Shown here piece after piece: positions 18,214 through 26,358 of a DNA stretch of 64,000 nucleotides; position 1 is the first letter of the stretch; each line of letters starts with the position of its first letter. The position numbers and the translations under genes were made by a program. This DNA comes from Bartonella taylorii 8TBB (lineage in GTDB: Bacteria > Pseudomonadota > Alphaproteobacteria > Rhizobiales > Rhizobiaceae): NCBI RefSeq assembly GCF_902825155.1, contig NZ_CADEAG010000007.1:44988-108987 (forward strand), written 5' to 3'. The notes under the pieces were generated by a model. The model ran no database searches and was not told the DNA's origin. It saw only the letters and a program-made list of their open reading frames with translations.

Positions 18214-18969
18214 TCAAGCCGCTTCATGGATAATATCAGCATATCCATTTTGTTCTAAATAAAGTGCTAACGATTTATCGCCGCTTTTAATAATGCGTCC
18301 TTTATAAAGAACATGTACCGTATCAGGGATAATATAATTAAGCAGACGTTGATAATGAGTAATAACCAAGAATGAACGCTTTGAATCTCGAAGTTTATTA
18401 ACACCATCTGCAACAATTTTTAACGCATCAATATCTAGACCAGAATCTGTTTCGTCTAAAATACAAAGTTTAGGTTCAAGAAGTGCCATTTGTAGAATTT
18501 CAGCTCGTTTTTTTTCTCCACCTGAAAAACCTACATTTAATGGACGTTTTAGCATGTTCATATCTATTTCAAGTTTTGAAGAAATCTCTTTAACATATTT
18601 TATAAATTCAGGAATTTTAAGCTCTTCATCACCACGTGCTTTGCGTTGAGAATTCATCGCAACTTTTAAAAACTCCATCGTTGCTACTCCAGGTATTTCC
18701 ATTGGATATTGAAATGCAAGAAAAATACCATATGCCGCACGTTCTGCTGGATCCATGTCTAAAATGGATTGTCCATTGTAAAGAATATCACCTTCTATCA
18801 CTTCATAATCCTCACGACCAGCAAGCAAATAAGACAAAGTCGATTTTCCAGCTCCATTTTGTCCCATGATAGCAGCAACTTCACCATCTTGAATCGTCAA
18901 ATTCAAACCGCGAATAACTTCTGTATCGGTCCCAACAATCCGGGCACGTAAATTTTTTATCTCTAACAT
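18214..18969 (-). CDS. sufC: Fe-S assembly ATPase SufC
   Basis: 251 residues from ATG 18969, preceded by AGGA; an open extension to 19077 would run into sufB and is rejected. An ABC-type ATPase that powers the SufBC2D scaffold in the cytosol. Walker A is GQNGAGKSTLS near 34-44, the signature is VGFSGGEKKRAEILQMALL near 142, and Walker B is LCILDETDSGLD near 168, with the switch His in VITHYQRLLNY. SufC's usual length. It starts 52 bases after sufB. Confidence 0.96.
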   Translation of the reverse strand: MLEIKNLRARIVGTDTEVIRGLNLTIQDGEVAAIMGQNGAGKSTLSYLLAGREDYEVIEGDILYNGQSILDMDPAERAAYGIFLAFQYPMEIPGVATMEFLKVAMNSQRKARGDEELKIPEFIKYVKEISSKLEIDMNMLKRPLNVGFSGGEKKRAEILQMALLEPKLCILDETDSGLDIDALKIVADGVNKLRDSKRSFLVITHYQRLLNYIIPDTVHVLYKGRIIKSGDKSLALYLEQNGYADIIHEAA

Positions 18970-19021
18970 AATTAAATCCTGTTTTGGCCGTTTTACGTTA
19001 AGCACGCTCTTACCTAAACAA

Positions 19022-20533
19022 TTACCCAACGCTACCTTCGAGGCTAATACCAATGAGTTTTTGTGCTTCAACAGCAAATTCCATTGGAAGTTTTTGAATA
19101 ACTTCTTTTACAAAACCATTCACAATTAACGCTATTGCTTCTTCCTCGGGAATTCCCCGCTGCATAACATAAAAAAGCTGATCATCAGAAATTTTTGATG
19201 TCGTCGCTTCATGTTCAAATTGTGCTGTTGCGTTTTTTGCTTCAATATAAGGTACTGTATGGGCACCACAATCATTCCCAATTAGTAAACTATCACATTG
19301 CGTAAAATTACGCGCATTTTGCGCTTTTCGATGTGCTGTAACTTGCCCCCGATATGTATTATTTGAAAAACCAGCAGAAATACCTTTAGAAACAATACGA
19401 CTTGATGTATTTTTTCCCAAGTGAATCATTTTGGTACCGGAATCAATCTGTTGATAACCATTTGCAACGGCAATGGAATAAAATTCCCCACGTGAATTAT
19501 CACCACGCAATAAACAAGATGGATATTTCCAAGTAATTGCAGAACCAGTTTCAACTTGTGTCCATGAAATCTTAGAATTATCCCCTCGACAATCTCCTCG
19601 CTTCGTTACAAAATTATAAATGCCACCCTTACCTTCTTTGTCACCAGGATACCAATTTTGTACTGTGGAGTATTTAATTTCTGCATTTTTTAACGCAATA
19701 AGTTCAACAACAGCAGCGTGAAGTTGGTTTTCATCACGTTGAGGTGCTGTGCAACCCTCAAGATAAGAAACGTAAGAATCTTCATCGGCAATAATCAGTG
19801 TTCTTTCAAACTGGCCTGTGTTACGTTCATTAATTCTAAAATAGGTTGAAAGTTCCATGGGGCAGTGAACCCCTTTTGGGATATAAACAAATGAGCCATC
19901 TGTAAAAACAGCTGCATTTAAGGCAGCATAATAATTATCACCCGCTGGTACAACTGCTCCTAAATATTCCTTAATAAGATCAGGATGTTCTATAATTGCT
20001 TCTGAAATAGAGCAAAAAATAACGCCAGAACGTGCCAACTCTTTTTTAAATGTTGTCACAACAGAAACAGAATCAAAGACCGCATCAACAGCTACTTGTC
20101 CTGATGTATAAATACTATCATCAAAAGCAGAAGGATCAGATTGTTTTCTTACTCCTGCCAAAATTTCTTGCTCCTTGAGAGGAATGCCAAGTTTTTCATA
20201 GGTTGCCAACAATTCTGGGTCTACTTCATCTAAAGATTTTGGTCCTGTATGATTTTTAGGAGCAGCGTAATAATAAAGCTCTTGAAAATCAATTTTGGGG
20301 TATTCAATACGCGCCCAATTGGGCTCTTGCATTGTCAACCAACGGTGAAAAGCTTGTAAACGCCATGTCAACATCCATTCAGGTTCACCTTTTTTAGCAG
20401 AAATAAATCTGATAATATTTTCATCTAAACCTTTGGGAGCTTTATCTGTCTCAATATTGGTTTCGAAACCATATTTATATTGATCAACATCTATTTCACG
20501 TACTTGGCGTATTGTTTCTTGTACTGCCGGCAT
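19022..20533 (-). CDS. sufB: Fe-S assembly scaffold protein SufB
   Basis: 503 residues, first gene of the sufBCDS run, with GGAG before the ATG. SufB is the scaffold on which clusters form. Visible family blocks: [15 protein letters not shown] (about 52-66), [15 protein letters not shown] near 228, [21 protein letters not shown] near 302, and [25 protein letters not shown] near 412-435, which contains the conserved cysteine. The end, [23 protein letters not shown], mirrors that of SufD. A possible iron-responsive box lies 130-150 bases upstream. Confidence 0.96.
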   Translation of the reverse strand: MPAVQETIRQVREIDVDQYKYGFETNIETDKAPKGLDENIIRFISAKKGEPEWMLTWRLQAFHRWLTMQEPNWARIEYPKIDFQELYYYAAPKNHTGPKSLDEVDPELLATYEKLGIPLKEQEILAGVRKQSDPSAFDDSIYTSGQVAVDAVFDSVSVVTTFKKELARSGVIFCSISEAIIEHPDLIKEYLGAVVPAGDNYYAALNAAVFTDGSFVYIPKGVHCPMELSTYFRINERNTGQFERTLIIADEDSYVSYLEGCTAPQRDENQLHAAVVELIALKNAEIKYSTVQNWYPGDKEGKGGIYNFVTKRGDCRGDNSKISWTQVETGSAITWKYPSCLLRGDNSRGEFYSIAVANGYQQIDSGTKMIHLGKNTSSRIVSKGISAGFSNNTYRGQVTAHRKAQNARNFTQCDSLLIGNDCGAHTVPYIEAKNATAQFEHEATTSKISDDQLFYVMQRGIPEEEAIALIVNGFVKEVIQKLPMEFAVEAQKLIGISLEGSVG

Positions 20534-20622
20534 AAACTTTCTCCATTTTTTGGCATCAAGAACCGGTGACTAAAAGCCCTGTTTTTTTCACAAGATTAAA
20601 GTGCGCAATCCATTCTCTAGGC

Positions 20623-20651
20623 TATAGATAAAGTGGGAAAATTTCAATCAA
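20623..20651 (-). promoter_or_regulatory. Candidate promoter of the sufBCDS operon
   Basis: Read on the minus strand, TTGATT (20651-20646), 17 bases, then TCTATA (20628-20623). Spacing is ideal and the elements are moderate matches to the sigma70 consensus. Transcription would start near 20616, about 80 bases before sufB. Confidence 0.35.
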
Positions 20652-20664
20652 GCTTATTTTATTT

Positions 20665-20681
20665 TTTAAAATAATTCTAAT
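20665..20681 (-). promoter_or_regulatory. Candidate Irr box (iron control element)
   Basis: The minus strand reads ATTAGAATTATTTTAAA. The rhizobial iron control element bound by Irr is commonly given as TTTAGAA-N3-TTCTAAA; this has 12 of 14 defined positions. It lies just upstream of the candidate suf promoter. suf operons of related bacteria are controlled by Irr or RirA, so the position fits. AT-rich sequence makes chance matches possible. Confidence 0.35.
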
Positions 20682-20711
20682 TTATAAGTATCAAATGATA
20701 AATTCTACTCT

Positions 20712-21851
20712 TTATCTATTACTGATAATTTGAGAAAAAAACAATAGAAAATCATCAATATCTTGAGAAGTTGTGCACCGTCCTATTGAAATGCGAATTG
20801 CTCCATTTGGAACATGATGCCCCATTGCTTCCAAAACTTTGCTTTTTTTTACTTTTCCCGAAGAACAAGCAGAACCTGCAGATACAGAAAACCCAGCCAA
20901 ATCAAAACCAATTTGCAGAGTTTCAGCTTTTATATTGTGCACAGTGAAATAAGTTGTGTTTGGCAAACGCTGAACTCTTTTGCCAAAAATTTCAACATCA
21001 CTGCACATTTTCTGTATTCCATCTTCTAATTTATTGCGTAAACACATTAGTTGCTTTATCTCTTCTTGGGTGAAACAATCAGCCATCGCTGCTCCAAAAG
21101 CAGCAATAAGCGGCAATGCTTCTGTTCCTCCACGTAAACCTTTTTCTTGCCCACCTCCCATAATAAGAGGATGTGGCATCAAAAGGTTCCCACATGAAAC
21201 AAAAGCACCTACTCCCTTAGGTCCACCAATCTTATGCGCAGATAGTATGAAAAAATCCCCTCCTATCTGTTTAATATCAACAAAGTTTTTGTCTACATAT
21301 TGTGTCAAATCAACAATAAGAATGCCTCCAGAATCCCGAACAATAGCAGCTATTTCTTTTATTTGTTGAATAACACCAGTTTCACCATTTGCAGCTTGAA
21401 TAGCAACAAGAGGGAGGCCTTTTGTTTTATCGTGAACGCTTAAGAGAGAGGCTAATTTATCTTGTTGAATGAGACCATCTTGATCAACAGCAACCGTGCT
21501 GATGCATTCTTTAGAAAAACGTCCCCCTTCTGCAACAGATGGATGTTCAGTAGCGCCAATGTAAAGATGAGAAAATTTGACTTTAGAGCTCCCCATGTTA
21601 TAAAAGGGTGTTAATAAAGTCATTGCTGCTTCACTCGCACCAGACGTAAATACAATATGGTCTGGATGTGTGTTAAGATTTTTAGCGATTTGTCGGCGCG
21701 CTTTTTGCAACAAAGCTTTAGCAGCACGTCCTTCTGCATGAACAGATGACGGATTACCAAAGATCTCTAAGGCTTCCAGTAATGCCACCCGTGCCGTTTT
21801 CTTGAGCGGTGTTGTCGCATTATGATCAAAATATCGGCGTCTTACAACCAT
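20712..21851 (-). CDS. Cysteine desulfurase, NifS/IscS-like (group I)
   Basis: 379 residues from ATG 21851 (MVVRRRYFDHNATTPL); a TTG 12 bases upstream is also open. A second PLP cysteine desulfurase, distinct from SufS. YFDHNATTPLKKTAR is the group I N-terminus, ILSAHKIGGPKGVGAFVS near 210 holds the PLP lysine, and SVSAGSACSSGKVKKS near 325 holds the active Cys in the longer group I loop. It is upstream of sufB on the same strand with a 178-base gap that contains the putative suf promoter, so it may be a separate unit or read through. Related bacteria keep it at the head of the suf cluster. Confidence 0.92.
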   Translation of the reverse strand: MVVRRRYFDHNATTPLKKTARVALLEALEIFGNPSSVHAEGRAAKALLQKARRQIAKNLNTHPDHIVFTSGASEAAMTLLTPFYNMGSSKVKFSHLYIGATEHPSVAEGGRFSKECISTVAVDQDGLIQQDKLASLLSVHDKTKGLPLVAIQAANGETGVIQQIKEIAAIVRDSGGILIVDLTQYVDKNFVDIKQIGGDFFILSAHKIGGPKGVGAFVSCGNLLMPHPLIMGGGQEKGLRGGTEALPLIAAFGAAMADCFTQEEIKQLMCLRNKLEDGIQKMCSDVEIFGKRVQRLPNTTYFTVHNIKAETLQIGFDLAGFSVSAGSACSSGKVKKSKVLEAMGHHVPNGAIRISIGRCTTSQDIDDFLLFFSQIISNR

Positions 21852-22011
21852 TTTACATAACAACCATTCATCTTATGCATTGATTAAAAAAATAGTGCAA
21901 TTTTCTTGAAAAATGCACTTAAAAAAGAATATCTAGTGATTAATTAAAAGATTCTATGGTAAAAGTCGACTAAGGTTAACGAAAGCCATTATAGCATTTA
22001 AGGAGCATTTA

Positions 22012-22692
22012 ATGCCAGAAATTATTTTTAATGGTCCTGCAGGTCGGCTGGAAGGACGTTATCAACCTTCACAACAAAGAAATGCACCAATTGCGATTAT
22101 TTTACATCCTCATCCCCAATTTGGTGGAACAATGAACAATAAAATTGTTTATGATCTCTTTTACATGTTCCAACAACGTGGCTTTACGTCATTACGTTTT
22201 AACTTTCGTGGTATTGGCCGTAGCCAAGGCGAATTTGATTATGGAATAGGAGAACTTTCAGATGCTGCAGCTGCACTCGATTGGGTGCAAACACAGCACC
22301 CTGATTCTAAAAATTGCTGGGTAGCGGGATATTCATTTGGTGCTTGGATTGGTATGCAGCTTTTAATGCGTCGACCAGAAATTGAGGGCTTTATATCTGT
22401 TGCTCCTCAACCTAATGTTTATGACTTTTCATTTCTTGCCCCTTGTCCTTCCTCTGGGCTTATTATTCACGGTGATATCGATAAAGTTGCTCCTCCAAAA
22501 GATGTACAAACGCTTGTGGATAAATTGAAAACACAAAAAGGCATTACCATTACACAAGAAATACTGGAAGGTGCTAATCACTTTTTTAGTGGGTGCAATC
22601 AAGAACTTATTGAACGATGCGCACAATATTTAGACAATCATATTACAGGTGAATTCCTCACTCCTCCCCCTGAAATACTTTCACTTACTTAA
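22012..22692 (+). CDS. Alpha/beta hydrolase of unknown substrate
   Basis: 226 residues, with AAGGAG 8 bases before ATG 22012. The nucleophile elbow GYSFGAW (about 104-110) gives Ser106; the oxyanion region is ILHPHPQFGGTMNNKI near 29-44; an Asp in IHGDIDKVAPP near 158 and the His in GANHFFSG near 187 complete the triad. Members of this short cytosolic group are often called serine aminopeptidase-like or OsmC-fold-free hydrolases with unknown substrates. Transcribed alone. Confidence 0.87.
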   Translation: MPEIIFNGPAGRLEGRYQPSQQRNAPIAIILHPHPQFGGTMNNKIVYDLFYMFQQRGFTSLRFNFRGIGRSQGEFDYGIGELSDAAAALDWVQTQHPDSKNCWVAGYSFGAWIGMQLLMRRPEIEGFISVAPQPNVYDFSFLAPCPSSGLIIHGDIDKVAPPKDVQTLVDKLKTQKGITITQEILEGANHFFSGCNQELIERCAQYLDNHITGEFLTPPPEILSLT

Positions 22693-22987
22693 AAGCGCTA
22701 GAAATTTATAAAAAATGAAAAAAATCTTTCTGATAGCAAGGTGCCTTCTTGTTTTTTACATTGTTTTCTAGCTTTTCTATATCCACCTGCATTTAGGAAG
22801 AAAAACAACACCTTCCCTCTCAATGAGAAGAATGTTTCCCTAAAATATACAAGCAAAATAGTATCTGTATTATCTTTCGTTGCCAATATTGTCTGTTCTC
22901 TTGTGAGATACGCATTATTTATGGTAGAGAAAATGCACTAACGATCCATTAATAAACGAATGCAATATTAGTCAGGAAATAAAATTC
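22693..22987. other. Spacer before tyrS
   Basis: About 295 bases. Overlapping open frames on both strands are low in complexity and lack ribosome sites. An ATG at 22715 opens 18 hydrophobic codons and stops. I support no gene. AGGAA at 22974-22978 serves tyrS. Confidence 0.5.
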
Positions 22988-24241
22988 GTGCTTGCCTTTA
23001 AATCTGATTTTTTACACATTATGAGCGAACGTGGCTTTATTCACCAAATTTCGGATGAAAAAGGCTTAGATGATCTTTTTTCAAAAGAAGTTGTAAGCGC
23101 TTATATTGGATTTGATCCTACAGCATCAAGTCTACATGCCGGAAGTCTTCTTCAAATTATGATGCTTTATTGGTTACAAAAAACCGGACATCGCCCTATT
23201 GCTTTGATGGGTGGAGGAACAGGGCTGATCGGCGATCCTTCTTTCAAAGATGAAGCTCGACGGCTTCTGACACAAGATGATATTGCTTCAAACATCGCTA
23301 GTATTAAAAAGGTATTTGCTCACTATTTAACCTTTGGTGATAAAAATAACGATGCATGCATTGTCAATAATGCTGAATGGTTATGCAATTTAAACTACTT
23401 AGAATTTTTACGTGATGTAGGAAAACATTTTTCAGTCAACCGTATGTTGTCGTTTGATTCTGTCAGGCTGAGACTTGAACGTGAACATTCTTTGTCATTC
23501 TTAGAGTTTAATTATATGATCCTACAAGCTTATGATTTTGTTGAACTTTATAAGCGCTATGGTCTTCGTATGCAAATGGGTGGCTCTGATCAATGGGGCA
23601 ATATTATCAACGGAATTGAGTTAGGACATCGGTTAGGAACAACGCAGTTGTATGCATTAACCTCGCCATTGCTGACAACTTCTTCCGGTGCAAAAATGGG
23701 TAAGTCATTGAATGGCGCCGTATGGCTTAATGCAGATATGCTTTCGCCTTATCAATTTTGGCAATATTGGCGCAATACAGAAGATGCTGATGTTATACGA
23801 TTTTTAAAGCTTTATACCACATTGCCAATGGATGAGATTCTTAAGCTTTCTACATTGCAAGGGACTGAAATTAACGAAGCAAAGAAAATTCTTGCAACAG
23901 AAATTACAGCAATGTTGCATGGACGTAGTCTTGCGGAAGCAGCAGCAGAAACCGCTCGTAAAACTTTTGAAGAAAAAGCACACGGGGAAAATCTTCCAAC
24001 TGTTGATATTAATACAGCAAAATTAAAAACAGGTGTTGGCTTACTAACTCTTTTAGTACAAGCAGGATTAGCCAAATCTAACAGTGAAGCGCGCCGACAT
24101 GTTCAAGGCGGAAGTGTGCGTATCAATGATAAAATCATTGAAGATGAAACACATCTTGTTTTTGAAGGAGATGTCAACATATCAGGAATGATTAAACTTT
24201 CCTTCGGTAAGAAAAAACACGTGATACTGAAACCAGTATAA
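22988..24241 (+). CDS. tyrS: Tyrosyl-tRNA synthetase
   Basis: 417 residues from GTG 22988, with AGGAA 9 bases upstream. Charges tRNA-Tyr. Class I motifs: the HIGH equivalent is HAGSL within [19 protein letters not shown] (about 42-60), the tyrosine-binding region is [19 protein letters not shown] near 195-213, and the KMSKS equivalent is AKMGKSLNG near 236-244. A C-terminal S4-like RNA-binding domain (about 350-410) is seen in [23 protein letters not shown]. Length is normal. Confidence 0.96.
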   Translation: MLAFKSDFLHIMSERGFIHQISDEKGLDDLFSKEVVSAYIGFDPTASSLHAGSLLQIMMLYWLQKTGHRPIALMGGGTGLIGDPSFKDEARRLLTQDDIASNIASIKKVFAHYLTFGDKNNDACIVNNAEWLCNLNYLEFLRDVGKHFSVNRMLSFDSVRLRLEREHSLSFLEFNYMILQAYDFVELYKRYGLRMQMGGSDQWGNIINGIELGHRLGTTQLYALTSPLLTTSSGAKMGKSLNGAVWLNADMLSPYQFWQYWRNTEDADVIRFLKLYTTLPMDEILKLSTLQGTEINEAKKILATEITAMLHGRSLAEAAAETARKTFEEKAHGENLPTVDINTAKLKTGVGLLTLLVQAGLAKSNSEARRHVQGGSVRINDKIIEDETHLVFEGDVNISGMIKLSFGKKKHVILKPV

Positions 24242-24429
24242 TTTCTTTATAATTCTTTGTCTTCTTTCTCTAATCTTTATGTTCTTTTGTTACGTAATAA
24301 TATCTTGATGCTTATGGTTTTTCACACGAACTTTCTTTTCTCAATTTAACCTTTATGATATAAAGTTGAAGAGTGATTTCTTCTCTGTATTTTTATACGC
24401 AATGCTTACGAAAAAAAGAAAGACAAAAA

Positions 24430-24912
24430 ATGACAAGATTGATGAAAGGCTCCTCTGCTCCTAATTTTGATTTACCACGCGATGGTGGAGGGAAATTATG
24501 TCTTTCTGATCTTCAAGGAAAAATCGTTGTTTTATATTTTTATCCGAAGGACGATACTAGTGGGTGCACGAGTGAAGCGATTGATTTTACCAGATTGAAA
24601 AAAAAATTTGATGAAATCGGAGTTGTTATTATTGGAATATCTCCAGATAGTATTCGAAAACATGATAAATTCAAAACAAAACACGCGCTTGATATCATCC
24701 TTGTTTCCGATGAAGAAAAAACGACACTTGAGGCTTACGGTGTTTGGGTTGAAAAAAGCATGTATGGGCGCAAATATATGGGTGTTGAACGAAGCACTTT
24801 TCTGATTGATACAACTGGAAAAATAGCAGAAGAATGGCGTAAAGTTAGCGTACCTAGACATGCCGAAGAGGTGTTAGCTGCTGCTGCGCTTTTACATCGT
24901 AATGATTTATAA
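24430..24912 (+). CDS. bcp: Thioredoxin-dependent peroxiredoxin, Bcp/PrxQ type
   Basis: 160 residues from ATG 24430; an open extension to 24373 is outside the conserved fold. Reduces peroxides. The peroxidatic Cys46 is in PKDDTSGCTSEA. E. coli Bcp has a second Cys five residues later; that position is Ala here, so this may work as a one-Cys enzyme or use another partner. GISPDSIRKHDKFKTKH and GVERSTFLIDTTGKI follow family pattern. Follows tyrS after a 190-base gap on the same strand. Confidence 0.92.
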   Translation: MTRLMKGSSAPNFDLPRDGGGKLCLSDLQGKIVVLYFYPKDDTSGCTSEAIDFTRLKKKFDEIGVVIIGISPDSIRKHDKFKTKHALDIILVSDEEKTTLEAYGVWVEKSMYGRKYMGVERSTFLIDTTGKIAEEWRKVSVPRHAEEVLAAAALLHRNDL

Positions 24913-25042
24913 GTTTTGTTATTCGAGCGGCTATAAGGCGTAAGAACCACCCTCCCATAGGCTTTAATGAATTTGGGTATATGGATTGAATTTAATACAC
25001 AAAGTGATGAACTTATAAGATCTTAAAAAAGATTGTATCTGA

Positions 25043-26171
25043 TTAATCAGTATCTTCAATTTCTTGGCCTTTTCCATAAAGGCGTTGAGCAAGTGTTGCT
25101 TCTATAAATGCATCTAAATTTCCATTAAGTACAGATTGTGGATCAGTATTTTCAACACCTGTGCGTAAATCTTTGACAAGCTGATAGGGTTGAAGAACAT
25201 AAGATCTAATTTGATGTCCCCACCCGATTTCTGTTTTAGAAGCTTCAACAGCATTTGTTTCTTCTTCTCTCTTTTTGAGTTCTTCTTCATAAAGTCTTGC
25301 CCGCAACATCGACCACGCAGTTGCCCGATTTTTATGTTGAGAACGCTCCGTTTGACATTGTACAACAATACCTGTTTTTATATGCGTAATGCGCACTGCG
25401 GAATCTGTCGTATTGACATGCTGCCCTCCAGCTCCTGATGCACGATATGTATCAATACGAACATCTGCTTCTGAAACATCAACTTCAATATTATCATCAA
25501 TGACTGGATAAACCCAGATGCTTGCAAAAGAGGTATGGCGCTTTGCATTCGAATCAAATGGCGAAATACGTACCAAACGATGAACACCTGATTCTGTTTT
25601 CAACATACCATAAGCGTTATGCCCTTTTACAAGAATAGTCGCTGATTTTATTCCTGCTTCTTCTCCATCGTGAATTTCTAATATCTCAACCTTCATTTTA
25701 TGCTGTTCAGCCCAGCGCGTATACATGCGTAATAACATAGAAGCCCAATCTTGGCTTTCCGTGCCTCCTGCACCAGCATGAACTTCCAGATAAGTATCAT
25801 TCGGATCGACTTCTCCGGAAAGAAGCACATCAATTTGTCTCTTATCTATCTCACTCTTAAGATTACGTATTGAATTTTCTGCATCAGTGATAATTTCGAC
25901 ATCGCCTTCCTCTTCACCCATCGCGATTAACTCAATGCACTCTTCGAGTGTTTTTGTAAATGAACGAATGCCATTGATTGAATCATCAAGATGTTGACGT
26001 TCACGCATCATATCTTGCGCTTGTTGTGCATTATCCCAAAGTGTTGGATCTTCTGCTTTTTGATTGAGATATTCGAGACGTTTTAGCGACTGATCCCAGT
26101 CAAAGATGCCCCCTTAGCAACTTAATTGCTTTTTGGATTTCATCGACTAATGTTTCTATTTCTGCTCGCAT
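25043..26171 (-). CDS. prfB: Peptide chain release factor 2, with programmed +1 frameshift
   Basis: Recognises UGA and UAA stops and releases the peptide. The gene is in two frames: ATG 26171 opens 23 codons ending CTT, then a UGA at 26102-26100 within CTTTGAC; shifting +1 gives GAC and the rest of RF2 down to 25043, for 375 residues. An internal Shine-Dalgarno-like AAGGGGG sits just upstream of the slip site, as in the classic prfB autoregulation, where low RF2 promotes frameshifting. The GGQ motif is in RASGAGGQHVNTTDSAVRITH, and the SPF anticodon-mimic tripeptide is in VRISPFDSNAKRHTSF. It must not be annotated as starting at 26011. Confidence 0.95.
26099..26117 (-). promoter_or_regulatory. 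prfB +1 frameshift site
   Basis: Minus strand: AAGGGGG, three bases, then CTT TGA C (26105-26099). Both the slippery CUU UGA C and the stimulatory Shine-Dalgarno-like element match the known bacterial RF2 signal. The downstream frame continues the conserved protein (DWDQSLKRLEYLNQKAEDP). Confidence 0.93.
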
Positions 26172-26358
26172 AACTTAACACTATAGTTTTTATTTTTAAA
26201 CGATCTTTTTAGTTTATCCTTTTTAGGCATTTTATACATACTTATAGATTGTAAAAATGAACAACATGGTTTCATCAATCTATTTACCGTAGCTACTTAC
26301 GAAAAAACAGATAAAAACATTTGCCTCTGCCACTTATGTCAAGGGATTCTTTTATCGA

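Noticed and set aside
18970..19077. N-terminal extension of sufC
   Set aside because: It overlaps the end of sufB and is not family-like; ATG 18969 with AGGA gives a standard SufC.
22741..22941. Frames on both strands between the hydrolase and tyrS
   Set aside because: Each is the shadow of the other in low-complexity sequence; neither has a ribosome site or recognised motif.
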